Shown here: in pieces, positions 17,237 to 25,704 of the stretch | How positions within the stretch are numbered: the stretch's first letter is position 1 | Layout: each line of letters opens with the position of its first letter | NCBI GenBank assembly: GCA_020726205.1 | Contig: DYTA01000001.1 | Span: 1-29,165, forward strand | Reading direction: 5' to 3' | Length of the DNA stretch: 29,165 nucleotides | Origin: Nitrosospira multiformis | GTDB taxonomy: Bacteria; Pseudomonadota; Gammaproteobacteria; Burkholderiales; UBA11063 | Made by a program: the position numbers and the translations under genes | Notes under the pieces: generated by a model | What the model saw: the letters and a program-made list of their open reading frames with translations, nothing else | The model's database searches: none | What the model was told of the DNA's origin: nothing

Positions 17237-18292
17237 ATGGCTGATAATGACAAAGCAAAGGCTCTCCAAATTGCATTAGCCCAAATTGAAAAACAATTTG
17301 GTAAAGGTTCGGTAATGCGGATGGATGACAAACAAGTTGCCAATGACATTCAAGTAGTGTCAACAGGATCATTAGGAATTGATTTAGCTCTTGGGGTTGG
17401 AGGTTTACCAAGAGGAAGAGTTATTGAAATTTTTGGTCCTGAGTCATCAGGTAAAACTACTCTATGTTTACATGTCGTAGCTGAAATGCAAAAACTAGGT
17501 GGTACGTGTGCCTATATCGATGCAGAGAACGCATTAGATCCTGTATATGCACGTAAATTAGGGGTTAAAGTTGACGACATGTTAATTTCACAGCCAGATA
17601 CTGGTGAGCAAGCATTAGAAATAGCTGATGTTTTAATGCGTAGTGGTGGAGTTGATTTAATCGTTATTGACTCTGTTGCTGCACTAGTTCCTAAAGCAGA
17701 ATTAGAAGGTGATATGGGTGATAGCCATATGGGACTTCAAGCAAGATTAATGTCACAAGCTTTACGTAAATTAACTGGCAATATAAAACGTACTAACACA
17801 CTAGTTATTTTTATTAACCAAATTCGCATGAAAATTGGTGTTATGTTTGGTTCTCCTGAAACTACAACTGGTGGTAATGCCCTTAAATTCTACGCATCTG
17901 TCCGCTTAGATATTCGCCGAACTGGTAATATCAAAAAAGGCGATGATATGATAGGTAGTGAAACTAGAGTTAAAGTAGTTAAAAATAAAGTTGCACCACC
18001 ATTTAGACAAGCTGATTTTGAAATTCTTTATGGTGAAGGAATATCACGCCTTGGTGAAATAATCGATCTTGGTGTTGCTAATAATATTGTTGAAAAATCT
18101 GGTGCATGGTATAGCTATGCAGGTACAAAAATTGGACAAGGTAAAGAAAATGTTCGTCAATTCTTAAGAGAAAATCCAGAAATGGCTCGTGAAATAGAAG
18201 ATAAGGTTCGCTCGTTATCAGGACTTGCAGTTGGAGAAGTTCCTTTAGCTGAACGTGAAATTGATGATAGTACCGATGCTGAAGAAAATTAA
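17237..18292 (+). CDS. recA: Recombinase RecA
   Basis: This 351-residue protein has all main RecA features: Walker A GPESSGKT (67-74), catalytic Glu E97, the loop regions with [14 protein letters not shown], and an acidic C-terminal tail ([12 protein letters not shown]). RecA forms filaments on single-stranded DNA for strand exchange and, where present, triggers LexA cleavage. The residue after E97 is Asn, where E. coli and most RecA proteins have His (IDAEHALD). An AAAAAGGAAA site precedes the ATG. It lies 17 bp after the Pcm-like gene. I see no CTG-N10-CAG LexA box in the 130 bp upstream, so expression may depend on the operon promoter. recX follows after a hairpin. Confidence 0.98.
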   Translation: MADNDKAKALQIALAQIEKQFGKGSVMRMDDKQVANDIQVVSTGSLGIDLALGVGGLPRGRVIEIFGPESSGKTTLCLHVVAEMQKLGGTCAYIDAENALDPVYARKLGVKVDDMLISQPDTGEQALEIADVLMRSGGVDLIVIDSVAALVPKAELEGDMGDSHMGLQARLMSQALRKLTGNIKRTNTLVIFINQIRMKIGVMFGSPETTTGGNALKFYASVRLDIRRTGNIKKGDDMIGSETRVKVVKNKVAPPFRQADFEILYGEGISRLGEIIDLGVANNIVEKSGAWYSYAGTKIGQGKENVRQFLRENPEMAREIEDKVRSLSGLAVGEVPLAEREIDDSTDAEEN

Positions 18293-18311
18293 CTTTAGTT
18301 TTATAATATTA

Positions 18312-18343
18312 AATAGCGTAATCAGATAAATGATTACGCTATT
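18312..18343 (+). terminator. Hairpin between recA and recX (attenuator or weak terminator)
   Basis: A perfect 13-bp stem (AATAGCGTAATCA at 18312-18324 with TGATTACGCTATT at 18331-18343) encloses a six-base loop. On the plus strand it is followed by CTCAACAATAACC rather than a T-run, so termination would be weak and allow some recX expression. E. coli recA-recX has a similar leaky terminator. The hairpin might also protect the recA mRNA end. Confidence 0.75.
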
Positions 18344-18366
18344 CTCAACAATAACCTCAAATAGGT

Positions 18367-18825
18367 ATGAACAAAATTAATCTTAAAGCTAAAGCCCTTG
18401 ATTTTTTATCTCGCCGAGATTATACTTACATTGAATTGTACCGTAAGCTTCAAAAATATAGTGATGATGTAGAAGAAATTAAATCAATTTTAGACAGTTT
18501 TATTGACTGTAACTATATAAATGAAGAACGATTTATTGAAAATTTTATCCATAGCAAAAGTAAAAAATATGGAAGCTTAAAAATAAAACATTTACTTCAA
18601 GATAAAATTAATAATAAAAAATTAATTAATGAAATTTATAATCAATCAACCATTAATGAATTAGAATTGGCTACAACACAACTTAAACGAAAATATAGTA
18701 TAGCCCCACAAGACACAAAAGAAAAAGCTAAATACTTTCGCTTCTTAATCGGACGCGGATTTTCATCTTCAATTGCAATAAAAGCAATCGAAAAAGCTTT
18801 TATCGCAACGGATATAGAATATTAA
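18367..18825 (+). CDS. recX: RecA regulatory protein RecX
   Basis: This 152-residue helical protein begins with the RecX-type region LKAKALDFLSRRDYTYIELYRKL (the core, residues 5-22, is the most telling), followed by repeated three-helix units with an RFIENFIHSKSKKYG stretch near residue 60. RecX inhibits RecA by capping filament growth. Length is normal. The ATG is preceded by AGG only one base away, so initiation is probably weak, matching a protein needed in small amounts. It follows recA after the hairpin at 18312-18343. Its stop codon overlaps the stop codon of the convergent envC gene by two shared bases. Confidence 0.88.
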   Translation: MNKINLKAKALDFLSRRDYTYIELYRKLQKYSDDVEEIKSILDSFIDCNYINEERFIENFIHSKSKKYGSLKIKHLLQDKINNKKLINEIYNQSTINELELATTQLKRKYSIAPQDTKEKAKYFRFLIGRGFSSSIAIKAIEKAFIATDIEY

Positions 18826-20147
18826 AACAAGCGCATTGGGTTAACTGGTTTACCTAAATGTCTTAATTCAAAATATACACCACCCATTGGCTGATTTGAA
18901 TTAGTTCCGCTTAAACCTATAACTTGTCCTGCATTTACACTGCTACCTTTACTAACTTTCGCAACAATACCGCTATAAACTGAAGTGTAATTATCACCAT
19001 TATCGATTACAACAATTTGACCAAAACCCGGTAGACTTCCACTAAATAAAACATTACCACGTGATACTGAGTAAATAGGTGTATTATCTGTTGCAGAAAT
19101 TAATACACCGTTATTCCGAACACTATCACGCATCTGACCAAAACCAACCGTAATATTACCTGACACTGGTTTGGTTAATTTACGAGACATAAATGGTGAA
19201 TTATCTTCTACGCTGTTGTCTGGATTACCCACAGATACTTGACTACTACTTGAAGATGACTTATTAACTGAAGAAGATGTAGCAGTAGTATTAGTTTGAT
19301 TATGAATTACGGAAGGAGTACTACCAGCTTGCTTAGCAATAATCATTGTTGGCTTACTCTTAGCTAATTTAGCTGCCTTTGCCGCTGCTTTTTTTGCAGC
19401 TAACTGTTGGGCTTTTTGTTTTCGCTCCGCAGCTGCTAACTGTGTTAATAAATTATTTAACTGAACTTGTTTCTGCTTCAAATTAGATAACTTAGTTTGT
19501 TCACTCGTAATTTGTGATTGCACTTGTGCAGCTTCCTGCGATTTTTGCGACGTTACCGTAATTAGCTTATCATGCTGTTTAGCCGTCACGCCTAATTTTG
19601 CATTTAACCGGTCAACTTCCGTGACCAAACGATTATTAAGGTTTTGTAATTCAATTAATTTTTGTGAAAGTTGTTGATACTGTTTTTGTTCAACCGTTAG
19701 TATCTCAACTAAGTATGCTTTTTTTCGGTTAGCTTCAATTAAATCATTGCCAGATAAAAGTGAGTCCTGTTCACCCTCAATTTGTTTTAATTGTTGGTAA
19801 ATTGTCGTCATAGAATTACCAACTAAACTCTTAGCTTGAGCAACAGATGATTCCATCTGTGGAATAGTATTTGACAACTGATTTAATTGTGCTAAATCAG
19901 CATCACGTTTACGCTGTAAAGATTGAAGCAAAAATTTAGTCTTATTAATCGCACTTTGAGAGTCACGTAGTGCCGCATCTATTTGTTGCTTTTTTTGTTT
20001 TTTACTATTTAAATCTTGACTAATTTTATTAATTTGATCTGTTACTTCAGATAAGTTACTAGTAACCGACGAAGAATTAGTTGCAAATACAGGACCAGTT
20101 ATAACTAGTCCTGCAAAAAGTAAAATAATAATACTTTTTTTCATCAA
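18822..20147 (-). CDS. envC: Murein hydrolase activator EnvC (degenerate LytM)
   Basis: This 441-residue protein has a signal peptide (to about residue 22), a long coiled coil (28-245), an Ala/Lys and Ser-rich linker (245-320) and a C-terminal LytM/M23-like domain (325-441). The zinc-binding His residues of active M23 peptidases are absent: RNNGVLIS, VYSGI and VYFELR stand where HxxxD, the middle His and HxH would be. That matches E. coli EnvC, which does not cut peptidoglycan itself but activates amidases AmiA and AmiB at the septum. It starts four bases after the gpmI stop, the same gene pair as in E. coli. Two ATGs in a row (20147, 20144) are possible starts. It converges on recX with no terminator between. 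Confidence 0.9.
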   Translation of the reverse strand: MMKKSIIILLFAGLVITGPVFATNSSSVTSNLSEVTDQINKISQDLNSKKQKKQQIDAALRDSQSAINKTKFLLQSLQRKRDADLAQLNQLSNTIPQMESSVAQAKSLVGNSMTTIYQQLKQIEGEQDSLLSGNDLIEANRKKAYLVEILTVEQKQYQQLSQKLIELQNLNNRLVTEVDRLNAKLGVTAKQHDKLITVTSQKSQEAAQVQSQITSEQTKLSNLKQKQVQLNNLLTQLAAAERKQKAQQLAAKKAAAKAAKLAKSKPTMIIAKQAGSTPSVIHNQTNTTATSSSVNKSSSSSSQVSVGNPDNSVEDNSPFMSRKLTKPVSGNITVGFGQMRDSVRNNGVLISATDNTPIYSVSRGNVLFSGSLPGFGQIVVIDNGDNYTSVYSGIVAKVSKGSSVNAGQVIGLSGTNSNQPMGGVYFELRHLGKPVNPMRLF

Positions 20148-20151
20148 AATA

Positions 20152-21669
20152 CTACTTAAAAGTAATCAATGAAGTACCCGTCATATCTTTTGGCTGAGGT
20201 AAATCCATTATTTGCAATAATGTAGGAGCCACGTCTTCAAGAGCACCATTCTCCGCAATAGAGGCATCACGACCAATGTAAATACATGGAACTAAATTAG
20301 TTGTGTGTTGCGTATGAGGCTGATTACAGTTGTAATCAAACATTTCCTCACAATTACCATGGTCAGCAACAATTAAAACCTCTCCACCTTTAGCAATCAT
20401 AGCTTCCACAACCTCACCAACATATTTATCTAATGATTCTACGGCCTTCACACTTGCTTCATAATTACCAGTATGTCCAACCATATCACCATTGGCAAAA
20501 TTACTCATAATAATGTCATATTTATCACTATTAATTGCTTCAATTAATTTTTCAGCCACCTTAGGTAAGCTCATTTCAGGTTTTTGATCATATGTTGCAA
20601 CATCTTTAGGTGAATCTATTAAAACACGCTCCTCGCCTTCAAATGGTTGTTGTTCACCGCCATTAAAAAAATATGTTACATGTGGATACTTTTCAGTTTC
20701 AGCAATGCGCAACTGTTTTAATCCTAAGCTACTAATATATTCACCTAGAGTATTTTTAATCGCTGTTGGTGGGTATGCTACTAGACATTCTAATTTATCA
20801 TTATAACGAGTCATACTTACATAACTTGCAAAATTAATAACTTTACGATTAAAACCAGAAAAATCTTTACCAATAAAAACATCCGTCAATTGTACTGCTC
20901 GATCAGAGCGAAAGTTGGCAAAAATAACGCTATCACCATCATTCATACCATTATAGCCATTAAAAATAGCAGGTTTAACAAACTCATCAGTAATACCTTC
21001 TGCATAAGCAGAACTAACCGCATCAGTTGGAGTAGAAAAACATGTATCACCAATAGCATCAACAAGAGCATTATATGTCAACTCTACACGCTCCCAACGC
21101 TTATCTCTATCCATTGCATAGTAACGACCTGTTACTGTGGCAATTTTAACCTTAGGGTTATCCTTCAATATCTCATTTAATTGCTCTAAAAATCCTTTAG
21201 AACTTTGTGGTGGAGTATCACGACCATCTAAAAAGGCGTGCAACCAAATATTTTGAATATTATCAGATTGAGAAGCAAACCGAATTAACTCATAAATATG
21301 ATTTTGATGTGAGTGAACACCGCCAGTTGATAACAATCCCATTATGTGCAAAGTATGTGTAGTTGTACTAGCAAAAGCCTCTAAAAATGCAGGATTTTTA
21401 TAAAAATCACCTGTTTCAATTTCATAATCAATTTTAGTGATATCTTGACGAATAATTCTTCCAGCGCCAAGATTTAAGTGACCAACTTCAGAATTACCAA
21501 ATTGCCCTTTTGGTAAACCAACTGCTTGCTCAGAGGCCTGGATCTTACCATAAGCAAATTCATTCATAAATCTAGTTAAATTTGGTTTTTGAGCTCCAGA
21601 TACCGCATTAAAATCATCATTATTACGAATACCAAAACCATCTAAAATTAATAATAAAGCTTTTTTCAT
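20152..21669 (-). CDS. gpmI: 2,3-bisphosphoglycerate-independent phosphoglycerate mutase
   Basis: This alkaline-phosphatase-fold enzyme interconverts 3- and 2-phosphoglycerate in glycolysis using two manganese ions. Key motifs are LLILDGFG at the start (metal-binding Asp), FGNSEVGHLNLGAGR with the catalytic Ser, HAFLDGRDTPP, DRDKRWER and VADHGNCEEMFD with metal ligands. I start it at 21669 (MKKALLLILDGFG, 505 residues). A frame-extending ATG at 21699 adds ten residues but has no ribosome binding site, while AGAAGA lies about eight bases before 21669. Length fits the family. It is the first gene of the gpmI-envC unit, divergent from hpt. Confidence 0.95.
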   Translation of the reverse strand: MKKALLLILDGFGIRNNDDFNAVSGAQKPNLTRFMNEFAYGKIQASEQAVGLPKGQFGNSEVGHLNLGAGRIIRQDITKIDYEIETGDFYKNPAFLEAFASTTTHTLHIMGLLSTGGVHSHQNHIYELIRFASQSDNIQNIWLHAFLDGRDTPPQSSKGFLEQLNEILKDNPKVKIATVTGRYYAMDRDKRWERVELTYNALVDAIGDTCFSTPTDAVSSAYAEGITDEFVKPAIFNGYNGMNDGDSVIFANFRSDRAVQLTDVFIGKDFSGFNRKVINFASYVSMTRYNDKLECLVAYPPTAIKNTLGEYISSLGLKQLRIAETEKYPHVTYFFNGGEQQPFEGEERVLIDSPKDVATYDQKPEMSLPKVAEKLIEAINSDKYDIIMSNFANGDMVGHTGNYEASVKAVESLDKYVGEVVEAMIAKGGEVLIVADHGNCEEMFDYNCNQPHTQHTTNLVPCIYIGRDASIAENGALEDVAPTLLQIMDLPQPKDMTGTSLITFK

Positions 21670-21712
21670 AATTAATCTTCTCTTATATAAAATTGACATA
21701 AAAACTTATAGC

Positions 21713-21741
21713 TTGTGAGCTTAGTTATTTTTTGTTACAAT
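21713..21741 (+). promoter_or_regulatory. Candidate promoter of the hpt-accA-tilS group
   Basis: TTGTGA (21713-21718) and TACAAT (21736-21741) are 17 bp apart, matching four and five of six consensus bases. The start near 21748 would give a leader of about 47 bases before hpt. It lies in the 125-bp divergent gap shared with gpmI, for which I could not find a clear promoter. Confidence 0.55.
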
Positions 21742-21794
21742 ACTGGGTAATTATTTTTAATAAGTACATATTTTAATATAAACACGAGGTTCAC

Positions 21795-22352
21795 ATGAAA
21801 CTAGATTATGCTAAAGCAAAAAGTATTCTTGATAATTCCACTGTACTGTTTACAGCGGAGCAATTATCTGTTGCATTAGATGACATGGCTAAAAAAATAG
21901 ATGCCGAAATTGAGGGAGAAATTCCAGTATTTCTGACTGTAATGAATGGTGGCATGATGTTTGCCTCAGAGTTAACAAAAAGATTAAAAAATCCAATTAC
22001 AATGGACTATATTCATGCATCACGCTATGGTGACGCTCATTATGGGTCTAGCCATATTACATGGTTTCGCCAACCAAAAGAATCATTAATTAAAGGTAAA
22101 ACAGTGTATATTCTAGATGATATTCTAGATGAAGGTCATACCATCGCCGAGATTAAAAGATTCTTGATGAATGCAGAAGCTAAATGTTGCAAAGTTGCAG
22201 TAATGGTAAATAAAGAAATAGGAAAAGATAAACCTATTTATGCAGACCATGCAGGTGTAAATGCACCGAATCACTTTCTCTTTGGTTTTGGGATGGACAT
22301 TTTTGATGTTAATCGTAACTTAAACCAAATTTATATTTACAACAATAGCTAA
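21795..22352 (+). CDS. hpt: Hypoxanthine-guanine phosphoribosyltransferase
   Basis: This 185-residue purine-salvage enzyme joins hypoxanthine or guanine with PRPP to make IMP or GMP. The PRPP-binding loop is ILDDILDEGHTI (106-117), and NGGMMFASEL near 51-60 is the second conserved loop. DYIHASRYG follows at 71-79. Length and motifs are normal. GAGG at 21786-21789 lies five bases before the ATG. It is the first gene of a five-gene plus-strand group and ends 18 bp before the membrane protein. A xanthine or guanine preference cannot be decided from sequence. Confidence 0.88.
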   Translation: MKLDYAKAKSILDNSTVLFTAEQLSVALDDMAKKIDAEIEGEIPVFLTVMNGGMMFASELTKRLKNPITMDYIHASRYGDAHYGSSHITWFRQPKESLIKGKTVYILDDILDEGHTIAEIKRFLMNAEAKCCKVAVMVNKEIGKDKPIYADHAGVNAPNHFLFGFGMDIFDVNRNLNQIYIYNNS

Positions 22353-22370
22353 GAAAGCAAAATTTATAAT

Positions 22371-23207
22371 ATGTCATTTATTGCAATTCTATTAAATTTA
22401 TTTCTAGAACAAAAAAATCTTCTAGGAAGTGTACGAGCTTGGTTTAGTAGCAAAATTGATCAATATGCAAATTTATTTGTTAATCGTGATTTTCAAACCG
22501 TAAGAGAAATTAGATTATATTTTATCTTTGCGTTAATTCCATTTTTGATTATTACAATGCTGCTATTAATTCTACCACTAACTAGCCTGCACTCAATCTA
22601 CTTCATAATTAATAGTTTATTATTTATGTTATGTGTTGATATGCTTGGTTGGAAAGAAGAAGCTAAAACGACTAGTAGAAGTAATAATTTTCATCAATTT
22701 GTACAGACCTATGCAACTAAATTTTTTGCTACTACGTTTTGGTTTATTGTCTTACCATCAGTGCTAGGTGCTATTTGTTATCTAGTGCTTACAGCTATGG
22801 GCAATAAGTTACGTACACGCGGTGAAGAATCATTAGTTTATACTGTAGTTGTTGATAAAATGTTATTTTGGATCAATCTTGTACCATATTGCATTTTAAT
22901 AATCTTTATTGCTGCAGCTGGGGATTTTGAAGAGGTGATGCGCTATGCTCTTGAGCAAAAAGGTAAAATTAAAATCAGTTATTTTTATCTTGAAAACATT
23001 CTGAATGACATTGCATTCGTTGCTATAGGTAAAGATAAATTCACTAATAACCAACAGAATGACGAAACAGATGAAATTGAAGACCTACGCAGAACAAATA
23101 ATTTATTTGATGCCAAAATTGTTGATTATGTAATTGCTTTGTTATATAGATCTGGATTATTTTTTATTACTTTTATTTGTATAATTTCAATTATTAATTT
23201 ATTCTAA
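22371..23207 (+). CDS. CobD/CbiB-AmpE-like inner membrane protein
   Basis: This 278-residue protein has membrane segments at about 50-72, 74-90, 120-142, 163-183 and 258-276. The start MSFIAILLNLFLEQ, the stretch FWFIVLPSVLGAICYLVL (123-140) and AAAGDFEEVMRYA (181-193) resemble the betaproteobacterial family annotated as CobD/CbiB and the related AmpE. CbiB takes part in cobalamin assembly and AmpE is linked to beta-lactamase induction, but no cobalamin or ampD gene is nearby, so neither role is supported by context. No good ribosome binding site is visible. It sits between hpt and a DUF4124 gene. Function should be regarded as unknown. Confidence 0.65.
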   Translation: MSFIAILLNLFLEQKNLLGSVRAWFSSKIDQYANLFVNRDFQTVREIRLYFIFALIPFLIITMLLLILPLTSLHSIYFIINSLLFMLCVDMLGWKEEAKTTSRSNNFHQFVQTYATKFFATTFWFIVLPSVLGAICYLVLTAMGNKLRTRGEESLVYTVVVDKMLFWINLVPYCILIIFIAAAGDFEEVMRYALEQKGKIKISYFYLENILNDIAFVAIGKDKFTNNQQNDETDEIEDLRRTNNLFDAKIVDYVIALLYRSGLFFITFICIISIINLF

Positions 23208-23214
23208 ATTGAAA

Positions 23215-23724
23215 ATGTATAATTTAATTACGTATATATTATTATCAATAATCACTAGCACTGTTATTGCAGATGAAATTTATCAATATACTGATGTAAA
23301 AGGTAATTTGGTTTACACCAACAAGGCTATTAAAAATGCTAAAAAAGTTACTTTACCTCCAATTTCAGTATATTCATCTCCGATGACTAAAAGTGATTAC
23401 ATGGCAAATAATTACACTAATAAAGTTAATAATTCAGCAAAAAATAATAAAATTCCGACTATCTACCCTCGAGCAAATACCCAAAAAAATATTGGAACAA
23501 ATGAGATTGGTCGTCGACAATTATTAACTGAAGAATTAGGTAAAGAAAAACTAGCGTTATCAGATACTCAACAAGCTCTTACAACGGCTAAACAAACAAA
23601 GTTAGCTAGTGAAAAAAATAATCCACAACTGTATCAAGATAGAATTCAATCGCTACAAGATGCAGTTACGGAACATACTAAAAACATTTCAATCTTAAGC
23701 AACCAGCTTGGGATAAGTAATTAA
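23215..23724 (+). CDS. DUF4124-domain periplasmic protein
   Basis: This 169-residue protein (counted from the ATG at 23215) has a signal peptide ending near TVIA and a DUF4124 domain directly after it ([17 protein letters not shown]), a small beta-rich domain common in gamma- and betaproteobacteria, function unknown. The middle is Asn/Lys-rich, and the last 70 residues form a probable coiled coil ([20 protein letters not shown] onward). A TTG at 23209 could start it two codons earlier; I prefer the ATG, though neither has a ribosome binding site. It starts seven bases after the previous stop and ends 13 bp before accA. Confidence 0.8.
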   Translation: MYNLITYILLSIITSTVIADEIYQYTDVKGNLVYTNKAIKNAKKVTLPPISVYSSPMTKSDYMANNYTNKVNNSAKNNKIPTIYPRANTQKNIGTNEIGRRQLLTEELGKEKLALSDTQQALTTAKQTKLASEKNNPQLYQDRIQSLQDAVTEHTKNISILSNQLGISN

Positions 23725-23737
23725 TTGGAATAAATTT

Positions 23738-24706
23738 ATGAAACGACATTTTTTAGAATTCGAAAAACCTATCTCTGAAATGATAAACAAAATAGATGAA
23801 CTACGTCAGATGCAGAATGATTCTGCTGTAAATATTACTGACGAGATTGATCTTCTAGAGAGTAAAGTATCAGAATTAACAAAAAATATTTATAGTAATC
23901 TAGGCGCATGGGAAATTTCGCAGGTAGCTCGCCATCCGCAGAGACCAAGAACACTAGATTATATAAATCATATTTTTACTAATTTTATTGAGCTTCACGG
24001 TGACAGACATTTTGCAGATGATAAATCAATTATTGGTGGAATAGGAAAACTAGGCTCACAATCAGTTATGATTATTGGTCACCAAAAAGGACGTGACACT
24101 AAAGAAAATCTAGAACGTAATTTTGGTATGCCTAGACCAGAAGGATACCGCAAAGCTTTGAGGTTAATGAATCTAGCAAATAAATTTAAATTACCAATTA
24201 TTACTTTTGTTGATACTCCAGGTGCATACCCTGGAATTGGAGCAGAAGAGCGTGGGCAATCTGAAGCAATCGGTCGTAACTTATATGAAATGGCTGATTT
24301 AGAAGTACCTATTATTTGTACAGTAATTGGTGAGGGTGGTTCAGGTGGTGCATTAGCAATTGCCATTGGAGATCAAATAAATATGTTAGAGTATTCTGTA
24401 TATTCAGTAATATCGCCTGAAGGATGTGCATCAATATTATGGAAAGATGCGACAAAAGCGAATCAAGCCGCTGAAATTTTAGGAATAACAGCTAATCGCC
24501 TAAAAACAATGAATTTAATTGATGACATAATTGTTGAACCATTAGGTGGTGCTCACTCTAATCATCATGAGATGATGACGAGATTACAATTGCATCTAGC
24601 TAACGCACTGAAGAATTTGCAACAATTTTCAAGCAATGATTTAGTTGCAAGACGCTTTCAAAGAATTATGGATTATGGTAAATTTAAAATTGAAGATGAA
24701 AAATAA
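23738..24706 (+). CDS. accA: Acetyl-CoA carboxylase carboxyltransferase subunit alpha
   Basis: This 322-residue protein forms, with AccD, the carboxyltransferase that makes malonyl-CoA for fatty acid synthesis. The N-terminal helix ([19 protein letters not shown]), the [11 protein letters not shown] stretch, [20 protein letters not shown] and the oxyanion glycine loop [14 protein letters not shown] are all conserved. Length equals that of E. coli AccA (319). A weak GGA precedes the ATG. Its last 11 bases overlap the tilS start, a pairing I recall from Neisseria and other betaproteobacteria. accD, accB and accC are not in this window. Confidence 0.97.
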   Translation: MKRHFLEFEKPISEMINKIDELRQMQNDSAVNITDEIDLLESKVSELTKNIYSNLGAWEISQVARHPQRPRTLDYINHIFTNFIELHGDRHFADDKSIIGGIGKLGSQSVMIIGHQKGRDTKENLERNFGMPRPEGYRKALRLMNLANKFKLPIITFVDTPGAYPGIGAEERGQSEAIGRNLYEMADLEVPIICTVIGEGGSGGALAIAIGDQINMLEYSVYSVISPEGCASILWKDATKANQAAEILGITANRLKTMNLIDDIIVEPLGGAHSNHHEMMTRLQLHLANALKNLQQFSSNDLVARRFQRIMDYGKFKIEDEK

Positions 24707-25676
24707 ATTATCTACTCAAATAATACTAAATGCTTGGCCGTCACAATTTGACGGTCATTTAAATTATTGTATTGGCTTAAGTGGTGGTATTGACTCAATT
24801 GTATTATTAGACTTATTTTCTAAAATTCGCAAAATTAAAGAGTTTAACTTATCTGCAATTCATGTTAATCATAATCTTTCACCAAATGCAGAAAATTGGC
24901 AACAATTTTGTATTGATATATGTAATAAATATGATATTCCATTAATCGCAAAATCAGTTAACATCAAAAAAATTGCTGGACAAGGACTAGAAAATAGCGC
25001 ACGGATAATACGCTATCAGGAGTATGCACAAACTGATGCGAATGTTATAATTTTAGCACATCATCAAGATGATCAAATTGAAACCATGCTAAGTCAAATT
25101 ATGCGTGGTAGTAATCTACATAATAGTGCAGGAATGTTAAGTATAAAAAAACGAGCGCAACAAACGTTTTGGCGACCATTACTCAACATACCAAAATCAT
25201 CGATTTGTGACTATGCCCAAGAAAATCAATTAGTGCATATAGAAGATGAAAGCAATAAAAATAATGTATTTTTGCGTAATTTTATAAGAAATCAAATTCT
25301 GCCTGAACTAGAACAATTTGATATAGATGTCAAAAATAAACTATCTAAAACAGTTCAAGAATTACAATATTTAACAGCATTGGGGGATGAATTAGCTATT
25401 CTTGATTATCAAAATACCCTTGAACAAAATCTCAAATCGTTAAGTCGGCAAAAATTTATTCAGTTGTCTCCACTACGCCAACAAAATTTACTTACTTATT
25501 ATATCCAACAACAAAATATCGCTCTCCCAAGCCAAAAACGTATCGTTGAATTCCTTCGACAAACAAAAACATTTAGTAATGGGCGAAAACCACAGCTAAA
25601 ATTATCCGAATCATCTTGTATAGAATCAACATTCAAATTAATCACAATAACTCAAAATAAAAGCTTGGATAAATAA
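24696..25676 (+). CDS. tilS: tRNA(Ile)-lysidine synthase, short form
   Basis: TilS changes the anticodon C34 of tRNA-Ile(CAU) to lysidine so that it reads AUA codons. The PP-loop SGGIDS lies near residue 28-33; HVNHNLS and [12 protein letters not shown], which carry ATP and substrate residues, follow, then [14 protein letters not shown] and [15 protein letters not shown] start it at 24696 (MKNKLSTQ, 326 residues), overlapping accA by 11 bases; the frame extends upstream to 24645 but inside accA. E. coli TilS has 432 residues; the C-terminal TilS_C domain is missing, and the stop falls within a terminator stem. Short forms such as that of Aquifex are active. The high AUA use of an AT-rich genome makes the enzyme important. 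Confidence 0.9.
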   Translation: MKNKLSTQIILNAWPSQFDGHLNYCIGLSGGIDSIVLLDLFSKIRKIKEFNLSAIHVNHNLSPNAENWQQFCIDICNKYDIPLIAKSVNIKKIAGQGLENSARIIRYQEYAQTDANVIILAHHQDDQIETMLSQIMRGSNLHNSAGMLSIKKRAQQTFWRPLLNIPKSSICDYAQENQLVHIEDESNKNNVFLRNFIRNQILPELEQFDIDVKNKLSKTVQELQYLTALGDELAILDYQNTLEQNLKSLSRQKFIQLSPLRQQNLLTYYIQQQNIALPSQKRIVEFLRQTKTFSNGRKPQLKLSESSCIESTFKLITITQNKSLDK

Positions 25677-25690
25677 CCCAAGCTTTTATT
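25656..25690. terminator. Bidirectional rho-independent terminator
   Basis: A perfect 13-bp stem AATAAAAGCTTGG/CCAAGCTTTTATT (25656-25668 with 25678-25690) with a nine-base loop lies between the convergent tilS and glutamate dehydrogenase genes. Its left arm is inside the last codons of tilS. Confidence 0.85.
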
Positions 25691-25704
25691 CTAATGAAAG
25701 ATAC

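Noticed and set aside
18822..20147. EnvC as an active M23 endopeptidase
   Set aside because: The zinc-binding His positions of M23 enzymes are replaced, as in E. coli EnvC, so it is called an activator rather than a hydrolase.
20152..21699. Longer gpmI start at 21699
   Set aside because: The extra ten residues precede the conserved MKKALLLILDGFG start and lack a ribosome binding site, while 21669 has one.
24645..24695. Longer tilS start inside accA
   Set aside because: The extension is read from accA codons in another frame and has no match to TilS; the ATG at 24696 gives a normal N-terminus and the usual short overlap.
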